Below are positions 38,062 through 50,300 of a DNA stretch of 64,000 bases, piece by piece; positions within the stretch are counted from its first letter, which is position 1, and each line of letters begins with the position of its first letter. The translations under genes were made by a program, and so were the position numbers. Under the pieces are notes generated by a model. That model was not told the origin of the DNA. It did no database searches and was given only the letters and a program-made list of their open reading frames with translations. This DNA is from Aspidiotus rigidus (lineage: Eukaryota; Arthropoda; Insecta; Hemiptera; Diaspididae), in the NCBI GenBank assembly GCA_035079385.1, contig JAVHKY010000077.1, forward strand, positions 1,426,001 to 1,490,000, written 5' to 3'.

Positions 38062-38301
38062 GTTATACAAAAGGATGTGGAATCGTACGGTAAGACTGTT
38101 CTGTCGGTGATAAAATTATGCGAGAGATATTCGCAGTGTAAAGGCAGTTCGGCTCAAGCAGATGGCGCACTCGCTGGGGTGAAACGTGAATCACCTCTGA
38201 AGAAAGCCCAGCGTTGGGAACATCGTTGGCACTTACTGTGCTTGAAGTGTCTGGAGTGGCAGTGTTACATCGAAGACCAGATCAACAATCTTAGAACAGA
38301 G
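38062..38301 (+). CDS. klar: klar-like exon 1 of those visible, spectrin-like helix
   Basis: This 240-bp exon is exactly 80 codons, phase 0 at both ends. The acceptor is TTGTAG and the donor GAG/GTAAGTC. It encodes a helical, charged segment with the core RWHLLCLKCLEWQC, whose Trp/Leu spacing is typical of spectrin-repeat helices in nesprin and Klarsicht proteins. The open frame has no in-frame ATG at its start and begins directly after the acceptor, so an upstream exon must exist. The following intron is about 8 kb and full of transposons. Confidence 0.8.
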
Positions 38302-41300
38302 GTAAGTCGAATGCATTACGTAATTTTGTTTGTTTTCGTGAAACTAAGACGAACTTTCATATCTTTCAATAATAAGAGATAGGAGAGAAATTACGAGTTT
38401 TGGTTAGTCATAAGGATTCGATCATAATGACTATTACCTCTAAGCTTCCTGGATAAGTACGAGAGGGAGGGAGAAGTGACTTTTTGGATGAGTATGGTCT
38501 AGTGCCCTCGAGAGGTGCATGTAACAAACTTGATGCATGTTCATGGCGACATCGAAGAATAATATATTTGTTCCTTGAGCTGTGCATCAGGAGCAGAGCA
38601 AGGGTTCTACGTTCAGCTTGTAACGAAATAACGCGAACGTAAAAGTGTTCGACAATGTTGCATTAATTTCGTGTTGTTCCGTCGCTGATGCGGGGGAAGA
38701 AACTGAACGTAAAACCCTTCTTCGGCCTATAGCCCATCGCTCGAAAAATTCGGAAAAAATATGTATGTCGTTTCTCATCGTCGCAATGAACATGCATCAA
38801 ATTTGGTAGATGCATCTCTTGGGGGAACATTGACCATTCTTACCCTACCGCACCCTTCAGGAAGTGTAAACATACACAAAGATGAATATTATTTTCTAAA
38901 TTGCGATGATCACGATTTGGTAGAGTAGAACTCAATTCATACTGAGTAGAATTATTTGCAATGTTCTTAGAACTCGCGAGAAATATTTTAACGTGTCTGC
39001 AAATATTTACTGTCGAAAATACGAAGTTTTGTACACGCTTATTGTACGTACACTTATGCTTTTGGCAAAACATCCGTTTTCTCGGATCGTACTTTTTCCT
39101 TGATGGTGTTTTTCCGACTGAATAGGGTCGTTAACGTTGAAAACTGAAAAAATGGTATTCAATAGCAGTTTTCAACGACGAATCAAATAAAATACAAACC
39201 ACCTGTACATTCAATACTCGCTTTGTATTTATATACTGACGTTCTTGTGAAGAATATTTTTCGAGAAATCGCGTCTACTGAGAAAGAATGTTCTTAACCC
39301 TTAAGGTTTGCAGTCTCCTTTTCTGTGGTAAGGTCATATTTTGTGGAAACGTGTTGTAGTGTATCCGGACCGGTCATCCGTCTTGGAATGGCAGATTTCG
39401 ACGACGCTGGCGATAGAGTCATGAACTATTAACCCAAACAAAAGTCTTCCATACAATTTACACTGCCTCGAAAATAACAGTGTCGACAAGCCAATCACGA
39501 AATGTTCAAGTTGACTTTTGGCTTGTCAGCCGTACGCTGATTTGGATCAGCTCCTCTAAGAAACATTGGAAGTATGGACTTGATTTACCCATTTAAATTT
39601 CCGAGTTCAAAGTACTGCAGTGTAAGGAACCGCCATTGAAACCCCCGTTAGTTATCTCTTGTATTTTTTCAACAGGGGACGTGTTTTATGGGGGTACTCG
39701 TAGTTTGAAGAGCGTCGGCCGTCGGGTGCCGTCCGACAAAACGTGTTTTTCTTTTTCGGTTTTACCAGTTTTGAGAAGTTCATTTTTTTGCTAGGTTTGA
39801 GCTGCTTTTGGAGTCAATCGAGGTCAACCTATTGAAATTTTATTTCATTGGGTTCGGCTGCTTTGGTTTTTTATCGGCAAAACAGCGGGTTAATGGTCTT
39901 CGAACTGCTGGCTATCGGCTGGCTTTGAAACCGGTAAAAAATCGGTTCCTGCTGCTCTTCTTTAGCTTATCAGTGCTGCAAGAATCGAACTCATTCTCCC
40001 ATTTTATATTTGATACAGGTCCTAAAATATACACGACAAAATTTTCACAACTGTTCATTGGAATAGAGAGCCAAAAAAGTGGCTCCGCACTCTTTTTTTA
40101 GGAGCCGGGAGCCATAATTGAGCTCCGGTTCTTAGGGACTAGCTCCGCGATCAAACTTCGGCTATGAAGCATGGCTCACGGATCTTTTAGGAGTCGTTTA
40201 GCTGATTTGATGGTGCTAGCTCTTCTGACTCCCAGATCTCAATGATGACGTTCAGACCCCAGATTCTCTCCTCAATTTCGCTGATTCTACCCGCGCTCCA
40301 AACAACTTGAGCATTCTGTCTTCAGTCATTGCACAGCTTAATATCTTCAATTCTTCAGTGCAGCTGGTTTATTGAAAAACTGAAAAAGTAGAAAAAGAAA
40401 ACTCACAGCCTACTTCGTTAGTTGCTCGGGATGCATTCATTAATCGAGTTAATCGAGGCAAACAGGAAACTTGTTTCATGTGGGCTTCTTTGTTTATCCC
40501 TTTTCTGAGCTTGGAAGTCCATATTTCTCCAAGTTTTCCCCTATCAGATACAATTCAATATTACAAATTTTTCCAAGACCTTAGGGTTTGAAATTTCATG
40601 GCTCGGAGGTGGACGTTTCTCCATGTGCCTATCATACATAGCTCGGAGGTCGAAATTTTGCCAAGTCCCCGTTTTGCTGGACGGTGGTCCGCGCTCTTCA
40701 TTTTTCTTCAAAAGACCTCCCATAAAACACGTTTCCTATTGAAAAAACAAAAAAAGGGACAACTAACGAGGGTTTCAATTGCAATCGCTGCACTGCAATA
40801 CTTCAGACTCGAAAATTTAAATGGGTAAATCAATTCCATATTATTTCCAATGTTTCTAAGTGAAGAGTCACGACCGGAGGTACAACCAGTATTAACGGTT
40901 GTTTTGCAAGCTAGCTGAAAGCGGATGTTTGAAGCCGAACGCTATGGAATTCTTGGTATAAAAGCTGAGTATGGAATGTGAAAAATGTTTCCCAACATTA
41001 AAAGTCAAAAGACGGACACATTTTCCATGAGGAAAGTTGAAAGCTAGAAACTAAAAGACAAAGAATTTTGAAATGAAAAGACAAAAAGTTGAAAGGCGAA
41101 AGTTTTATGCTCCAGAATGGAAGCTAAAAGCCAAAAGTTGATCGACTTTCCGATTCAGACTCTTTCGGCACTATATCGTTTGTTTTTGCCTGTAACCTCC
41201 GGTCCACAGAGGTCGAGTCTGAGGAACTACTGGTCTGAAGGTTATTTTAAACTACCGGTTTTTACTCATCACTAGTATTTTAACAGGGAACCTGTTCTAT

Positions 41301-44300
41301 GGGGGGCTTTTTGAAAAATTTGCCGTGCGCCGTCCGCTGTCCAACAAAAAACTTGGAAAAATTTCGACTCTCAAGCCATAGATGGTAGGAATTTTTCTAT
41401 GTCCCCCTTCCATCATATATAGCTGGAGATTCGAGAAAAATTTAGACTCTCAAACTAAATTATACTAGGCTTATAGTGGATCTAGGCCTTCTTTATACCA
41501 GAGTATCTAGGTCCAGGCTTCCTTTAATTCTCAATACTAAATCCCATATGACTCACAAAACAGGTTCCCTGCTTCCTAGTTTAACTTTATGAAGGAAACC
41601 GTCGTTTTTTGTCACAAGCTCATGGCTTACTAGGATGACTACAGACGGCAAAAGAGCAAACGGAGCCGTTCCGCTCTTTTTTCCCACCTCCGGATCCGAC
41701 ATCGGTTTTTTTGTCTGCTCCATCTTCCTGCCTTTTGGGAGCCGCCTCCTTACCTCTTTAATTTTTATAGCATTGTCTCTAGATGTAATCTGGTTTGTTT
41801 AGGCAAATAGTAGAATTATCATCCGCAAGCGCTACTGTCAATCTACATCTTCGAAATATTCTCCATCCGAACTGAATAGCGCTAGTAGAGCGAGAAATTT
41901 CCTTTCGTTGGTACTTCTACAATTTTATTTTTCCGCAGCATTGCTCTCTGGTTCCGTCGTCAGAATCCGTAAAATTACCAAGTGTTGGAATAAATGAGAG
42001 ATTCAAAATAATGACGATGCCAGCGCCGACCGGTCCAATTAAGCTGTGCTCTCGTGACGTCACTCGACTGATACAGAGTCAGTAATCACTAATCATTGTA
42101 AAGCGCTAGAGATGTTCTCGCCAATGTACACAAAAAGGTGGTTTCGCACCTAACCGAAAAACCATTTTCTCTGTTTACCTCTAGCGCCTTAGCAGAAAGC
42201 GCTCATATTTCGAACAACAATACTCGTATATATTTGTAGTATCCGTTATTGGCACTCGCTTAGGAGCCTGTCATCCATCCTTATAAGAATGAACAGTGAA
42301 CTTCTTAATCATTATTTATTGACGTTCAAAATTGAAAGATTTGTGGGAGTTCCCTATGTACATGAAAATTTATCATTGGATTCTTGCTAATAATCTTCTC
42401 AAATATTAGCAAATGAAACACCCGTATCTTTTTCTTATGGCAAAGTCCATATAGAAAAAGTTAGTATACTTCTTTTGAATACCATCAAACACAAATTAAT
42501 TGCACAACTGAACAGCTATCCTGTTACAAAGATTCTATTACGTGATTCTTGGATACTTTTCAACGCTGAACACGAATCCGTTGTCCGTTTTTTGCTAGCC
42601 CGTCACCATTTTTAGTAATCACGATAAATATTCACGTAATCATAACAAATATTCTCGTCTACTTGCCGCGCACTGTCGCGGAACGTAACGAACGTTTTCG
42701 ATAGCAACGCTGCTATCGTCGATGTGTTTCGCGACGACGCGCGGCAAATAAACGAGAACTTTGATCGTGATTACTAAAAATTGTGACGTGCTAGCAAAAA
42801 ACAGACAACGGATTCGTGTTCAACGTTGAAAAGTATCCAAGAATCACGTAATAGAATCTTTGTAACATGATGGATGCTCAGTAGTGTTTTTTGTAATATT
42901 GAAACCTAGGGAGTTTTTGACGTCTCCGTGGACGAGAAGAATATGAATATAAGTTCGCGCGTCGCGTTGAAGGAAACCGCGGGTGTTTCATCAATGAACG
43001 TTGAATTGTGATTGTGGACCTTCTAGGCAAAGTCGAACAGGGTTCATTTTGTTTTTACTCGTACAGTGATGACCGGTCCATTGACATATTGTCTCCTTCG
43101 CCGACTGGAAATTAGCAATCGCAGCGTCGTACTTCTGAGGATTGGAAATGATTTTTGTCGCAAGATTGAGGAGATAAAAGGATTTTAAAAACCCATTTCT
43201 GAATGTTTTTGAAAGAACTTATCTACCGAATTAAACTTGAGGTTTTCTTTTTCATGATTCATCTTCAAAAACTTTCATTGTTTTCGTCTTGTGCTGTCCA
43301 ATCTTACACGTACAAGCTTAGACTTTTTAAATTCTTTTACCTCGCATGCATTGAGAAAAAGAAACTTCCAAACGGCCAAAACAATGACAATTTGATACAG
43401 AGTGCTAGAAAATTAAAGTGAGGATTTCTTGTTTGAAAAGTGTTTTACGAAAGAATTTATCTACCTTCTGTCGTAGAGAGTTTTTGGCTCTATCATGAAT
43501 CCCTTCAACTTTTGTTATCTACACTGTTGGTGACGATTTTGTAATCATACTTTCAAATTGTCATATCATTTCCGGCTTTGAACGGAAGCTCAAGTCATCA
43601 AAACCACAACCCAATATATATATACGCGATAATAATGAAAAAAGTAGATAATAAATATTAACAGTTTGTGTATGGAGGTGTCTCAAAATTGATCGATCTC
43701 CATCATCTCTATTAGATATTATGGTTTGTTAATTTCATTTCGCCTCCAAAGATCGAGATATATCTTATGTAGCCAATGAAAATGAATTGATTGTCGAGCA
43801 ATTCGGTTTTTGACGATATCTCGTGGTTTTTGGTAAAGCGATAACAGACATTAGCGATGCATAAATTAACGCGGTACGCGCTCTTTTATTGACGGGTATG
43901 ACATCAGCGTACTGACTATCTTATAAATATGCTGGCTATATATTGAAATACTCTAGGAATTATATAATTTTTTACGATCAACCGACAAGGTATTATGCTT
44001 TCCGTTACCCGTCCAAAGAGCGCTGCTGTTCAGAATTTTACCTGCGCATCAACTTCTCGTTCAAACTTTTATTATTTCTTCTTTTGGCTGCGGCCTTGGT
44101 TCATCTACATGCGTACGCCGTATTCCTCGCGTAGATATATTGAAATGAGCGGCATTGTTTGTCTTGACCATCTTCGAATAAGTTCGCGTATCGTACTTGT
44201 GAGAATTTGGTTTTTTCGGCCGCGCCTATAAAACTTATAAAAATCACGTAGGAAGTATATAATGTAAGGCAAACTCGTGAACCTTGATATTTTGTAGGTA

Positions 44301-47300
44301 TACCGCGCTGTCGAACAGAACAGTTGTTTCGAAAAGACGCCGCAGCAGGGGGTAAAATATTACTCTTCTCTTGTTTCTTTGAACCGGTTCGATCATCGTG
44401 GATCAAAGAGCTCGGCGATTGAAGGCCTTGATCTTTGAAAGCTGCGTTTTCTTTCCAATTAGAAGAGTTAAGTTAATTGCTAAAGTCGTATACCAATACT
44501 CTTTGACTAGAGAAAAAACGATTTTTTAGAAGGGTCTGTCTTTTTGCGTTCGTTAATTTTTTTGTATCTACAATGTCTCGTATTTAGATATTATCTTTCG
44601 AGAATTTTAAAAGTAGCCACGATGTGATTTTATAAGCTGTTGATAATTAAGAGGAATCGTAGGCTTTGTTGATCTCAAAGGCAGTCTTTTTCTGAACCGA
44701 GTGGTTCTCTCTTGTTTTCCTTAAGGGACTGACTTCATCTTGGAAACCAAAGACAGAGGTGGGGGCTTGGGTTCTCAGAATCTAGTTGACGACCGAGGGA
44801 AAGAATGCAGCTGGGCCGAAATGATAATAAAGGGAACTCTTAATGAGTGGAGCAGCAGAAAGATGAAGTATAAAATATTGATGAGGGAACGGAGAAGTAG
44901 ATTGTGCCCAACTGACGGCAGAATTTGTACTATTGCTTCTGAAATATCATCCGTAATGAATCTGAGAGGACACCGATGAAGCAAAGTGAAAGAGGATTAT
45001 GTATTTTATGTTAGTCTGGTCTCGCCTGCGTGCTCGGTCAATGGCGCGGAAGAAATTTTCTAGTCAGCCTCTCAAGTTCAATGAGCAGCAATTCTTATGC
45101 TGTTTGAGAGAGCAGGAAAGTATGGCAAGGATAAGTAATATAAACTTAGCAACACATTATGTCAGGTTTTATCAATTCTTTGCTGATGGACGCATAAAGC
45201 TGAGTCATGTTGGAATATTCTGAGGGGAGATGGGATCAGATCTGAGCTGCTATAACAGGCGCCGATCATAAGGCTCCCGAGGTGTTGTGCACTTTATTCA
45301 GGGATATAAGGGCTCATCAGAAGACGGACTTTTCCTGTATAACAATAATGAGCCAATGTGAAAGAACTAAGCATCAAAAGTTTCATTAGTTCCGTCTGAT
45401 AACGCGCGACTGTTAAGCTCCAACTTGTGGATCCAATTCTCACATAAATATGATATAAAACCGAATATCACTGCCACTTACAATCCTCAAAGTAATCCGA
45501 CCAAAAAAGCAATGAGGTGTCTAAATGAAAAAGTAAGAATCCATCTCATACTAATTACCATCCGAAAAGCGATCTTTCAAGGTACTTTATCAATTTCTAT
45601 TTTTGTAATTTGCGGCGCCAAATTGTTGAGGACATGCCGGAGCGCGTAGGAAAAATGTGAACGCCCCTTCTAAATTTGTAAGATAGCATATTTATACTGA
45701 TAGCTTTTGTCACCAGTTGAATATGACTTCTGTCTAACCCAAGCTGTCACTAGATGTGCATATTTCGGGGAATATTTCTTCAGAGAAAAAATTTAAACTG
45801 ATAATCTGTATCCCGGTGTGCAATGTTGTGGAAAGTCCACTGTATGTCCTTGAAACCTGTCCCAGAGGAAGACCAACTTGTGACTTTAACACACCATGAA
45901 TAAAACTATCGAAAAACTTTAAAAAATTGAAAGGTCGTCCCTCATTAAGAGAAAAATAATTGCCTTGCCTATGACGTCATCAAGGTAGTTTGTATGTAGT
46001 TCAAGGACAGTCGGAGCCATGAAGTGCCTCTTATTCCTATTCCCAGTGTACTTAGGGTCAAGAATTGAACTACTAGAGCCAGGCTTAGGCTAGAAGGTAT
46101 GCGAACGTCACCATTTTTTGTACTACTGAGATCCGAGTCATATGACTGTTTCTAAGTTGTAAATGGAATAGAATTGATGTGGTTTGCCAAGTTGAAGCAA
46201 GAAATTGCTTTAGTCTTTTGAGTATGGCTTCCGTCGGTAGTAAATGGAACTTTTTGTTGTTCATGCAACCAGTGAAAATATACTTTTACTCGATGTAATT
46301 TGGGGAGAGATGAGATGTTCGTTTCAGATATCTAACACACAAACTTTTGATTTTATTGTTTCAGAATTTTGACGACGCGGGTGCAGAAAGTGATGATGAG
46401 CAACCTGCTTCTAAACATCGTCGACTGAATGGTTATATTGAAAATCTGAATATAAGCCCTCTATCCACTCCAAAGGTGAGTATCTTAGTCATTCTTGTGT
46501 AACAGTTTTCTCAAAATATGAAGTTTCTTCAAACAATAGGTCATTCTGTCAATTATCTGGTTTGCTGTCATAACTTACGCAGTTTCACTGTTTAAATTAT
46601 TGACCAACAATATTAAATTCAGGAAACGCCGTCCTCATATCGGTTGAAATTTTCTTACTATATCTTCACCCCCCTATATAATATTGGAGAGCCACATTGT
46701 CTAAAATTAGGTCTCCAGCTGATGGCTGCATTTGCATTCAAGGTCTGCATTTTACGTCATCAACAACGCGCAGCGACGTCATTAAAGAACAGAAACATCC
46801 GGAATATTGCAGCCGAAAATTTCAGCTCAAACTTAGGACATTGAAACTTTTGGTTTTTGGAAAAATTCAGCTGATTTTCTGCTGATTAATGTTATAAAGG
46901 GATGCAAGTCTAGACAAAATGATCAGGAGAATCGGGGCTCTGTTTCACTTGTGGAAGATACCTATTCTCCAGTTTGTGGTCGTCTCCATTGGATGACTGC
47001 GTTACAGGCTTTTATGCTAAACAGCTAGACTGCTGAACTGAACCTGAAATAATTTTTCTTAATTATTTTTATTTTTCGAATTTTGTAGAATTTGTAATTT
47101 GAATAAACTTAGATATGAAGTGAATTTTACAAACTGTAGGTCTATGTTTCTTATTTCTGCATTTTCCCATTTTGCAAAAAATTGGAAAACCTATAAGGAA
47201 TAGTGATGGGAACTATCGATAGACTATCAATAGTATCGATAGTTTTTGGAGAAAACTATCGGGATTAACGATAGTTTTGCTTAAAACAAAGGCGATAGTA

Positions 47301-50300
47301 CTATCGATAGTTGAAATGATTTCTTTTTTTTATCGAAATCAGGAAATTGGTGGTATGAATTGATAGTGATGACAAAAAGAAAGAGAAAGGATGTCAAATC
47401 TCAGCATTGGACATGGCTGAAAAGCTGATGGAAATATGGAATCACATTTTTATGATTTTTTCAAGTTGCTTCCATTATTGGTAACACTGAGATGCATTTC
47501 TTGACAAGTTTTTGAGAAAAAATAACGATCAGGAGAAAGATAGCTATCGTACATGTGACAAAGGTACTTTTCTCGTGATCGACATATCTCATCTATGAAA
47601 AATTGTCGGCAGGGCTTGTACAATAACAGTTATTTTTCGGTTAACTGTTATAACCAAAATGAAAATATCAATTTTGACCGATTGACCGTTAACCATTATA
47701 ATTTACAATCGATCTTGACCAATTGACCGTTAACCGTTATTTTTTCGGTTATAACTATTATTTGACCAAAAATTCTAGGTTTTCTAAGAATGTTAACTGA
47801 AAATTTTAGGACTTTGACCGAAATATTTTTCAACATTTAATAGTATTGGTCAAAATACAGCTTGACCGATAACCGATAACCGAAAAAATTTGTGAGGTCA
47901 TTTGACTGATAACCATTAACCACGGTACATTATAGAGGTATTGACACAACGGTACATTATAGAGGTATTGACACAACGAAAAATTTCTGTCGCACAAATT
48001 GTGTTAATTCATACAGAATTCCGCTACGCTCGCAGCGATCGTTTGAATACCTTCCACACCCCACCTGTGTCGGAACCTTACCGGAGGTACCCTAATATTG
48101 ACGAAATTTTCGAGGGTTGTAAAAGGTGAAGAAATTCACCTAAGAAGATAATTTTTTTTTAAATAAGTAGAGCATGGTGAGTTGTCTATTCGTACCCGGT
48201 TTCAGATTTTTAGGTTAATACCTGATTCCTCTACGAATTTTTAAAAATTGATGAATTTACATTACCTAGTATTCATGTAGTTTTCATGCTTAGTAATACC
48301 TTGCAACGCTCCTAGCGTAGATTATATCAACTGACACAACTCAGGCGACAGTAACAAACACGGCTAATATACGTTCGTGTCAATACCTCTATAATGTACC
48401 GTGCCATTAACCGTTAAAAAAATTTTGGTCGCAAGCCCTGACTATCGGGACTATCGATAGTGGCGATAGTACCCTGGGAAAACTATCGGGACTATCGATA
48501 GCGTGAAACTATCGACTATCGCCCATCACTAATAAGGAAGCTGAAAAAGTTTGGTTTTGTATTTCGGCTTTTGGCCTAGGAAGGTTAAAATAAAACTACT
48601 TTTCAGTTTCAGCATCGCTCGTATTAGAAAAAATTCGGTTCAATTCGGTTTGCGGCTGGCTACAATACTCTGGAAAAATCAAGTGTAATGCAGTCATCAG
48701 CTAAAGTCTTAATTCTAGACAATAATTATGTTCTTTAGCATCTTGGTTTAACCTATTTCGAACTTGTATAGACCGATTCCACAGTAACGTCACGACACTG
48801 ATAACAGTGATCACTGAGCAAGGAATACATGCATTTGTGTTCGATATTATTCGATACCACAATTGTTGGTTCAATTGCCTTATCGATTCTCATAAGAATA
48901 CAGAGGGAACGTTTCGATCACACATTGATATCCCAAAATAAGAAATAAATAAGGAACCAAAGGTTCATATGTAGAATCCAGAAGTTTTAGAGTATTCAAA
49001 AATGTATCGTTGTTTCCTTGTTTATTTCTCGTTTTAATGTATTAATGAATGATTGAAACGTTCTCCATGTATTCTTATGAGATCTTGAATGATGGCTGAT
49101 CCAAAGCCAGCAGCAGAGAACAAGCATTCGACCAGAAATATAGATTTTCACGTCACGTGGAATCGGTCTATTCAACCTCATTCTTGTCGAAATATTTCTA
49201 GAACTTTGAAAACTTTTAAAAGAAACGATCTTTAATAAGCTTTACTCAGAACTCGAATTCTCTTCGTACGTTTTATAGTTCCACTTCTTGTTCATAATTC
49301 ATGGCCACGAATCAACCCTTGTCACGTGGCTCCTAGCTAAAAGTTTTTTCAAATCCTTTGCCTTTGTACAACTCGATAAAATAGACCTTCAAATATAATA
49401 AGCTGGTAGCATAGAACTATTTCAGAGCTTGAGCTTCAAAATGGGATGTGGGTCTAAGAAACTAATTCGGAAAGGACGTTATCTTTTTCACTATGACCTT
49501 GCAAAGAGCCCGTCTTCTTCTTTTGGATAAATCTTCGTACCATTCTCATTTACAAATGATTACGCTCTGTATTTTCATTCGATTCTTCTTGCCAACAGCA
49601 TGAAAATATCCATTCGTGCGATCTGATGGACCTTGGAGACAGTATGTTGATGGCCACCACTCGCGGAGAAACCGTACACGCTACCGATATCGATATGCTG
49701 GAATCAGAAGAACGTGATACCGCTACCTCGTTGCAAACACAAACGCGAGTCGACATTCCGCTGAACGAAAACTTCCGCGATGCTTTACGAAACTTACCTA
49801 TCGAAACGTTGAGTAAAATGATCCCACCCGACTTCGCCATGTTCAACACGTAAGTTTACTCCGTGCGTCGCGGTCTCGCTTTTAATTTCAGTAGATCTAA
49901 CAAATATCTTATTCTTTTCTTCTCAGAACCGATGTAAGCTCTCGAAATGTTGGCGTATACTATATACCACACGAAGACACAGATCCAGAACAAGATCCCA
50001 AACGAGATGAAGTCTCGGGCAATGATGCTAAATCAGATGACGATTCTTCCGAAGACGAATGGACCTACAAAAATTTGGAAAGTTGTTCGGTCGCTACCGA
50101 CGTATCCGGTCACGAAGCATCGTTGAACAATGACGACAAAGATACCCTGAATGAAGATGACAGTTTCTATAAAGATCTACGCGATCAGTCAAAGAAAGTG
50201 TTGGACTCGGAAAAACCGGAGCCAGCTTCTATCAAACGATTGGTTGACAGGGCGGATGAACTAGTACAGACGACGCCGAAACGTGCGACGCGCAAGAAAT

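Larger units (their letters stand above)
47201..48531. mobile_element. hAT family B, TATCGATA-rich ends (second layer)
   Basis: The ends TAGTGATGGG and CCCATCACTA are perfect inverted repeats, flanked by exact ATAAGGAA at 47193-47200 and 48532-48539. Both subterminal regions are packed with ACTATCGATAG-type motifs: three ATCGAT cores on the left, two on the right, plus partial ACTATCG units. No transposase is encoded. It is itself split by 47610-48440. Confidence 0.9.
46800..48672. mobile_element. hAT family A, copy 2: outer layer of a four-level nest
   Basis: The left end CGGAATATTGCAGCCG and right end CGGCTGGCTACAATACTCTG match the family A ends at 4398-4950. The flanks GAAACATC (46792-46799) and GAAAAATC (48673-48680) form an 8-bp duplication with one mismatch. 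Its body is interrupted by the element at 47201-48531. It lies between klar-like exons 2 and 3. Confidence 0.82.
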
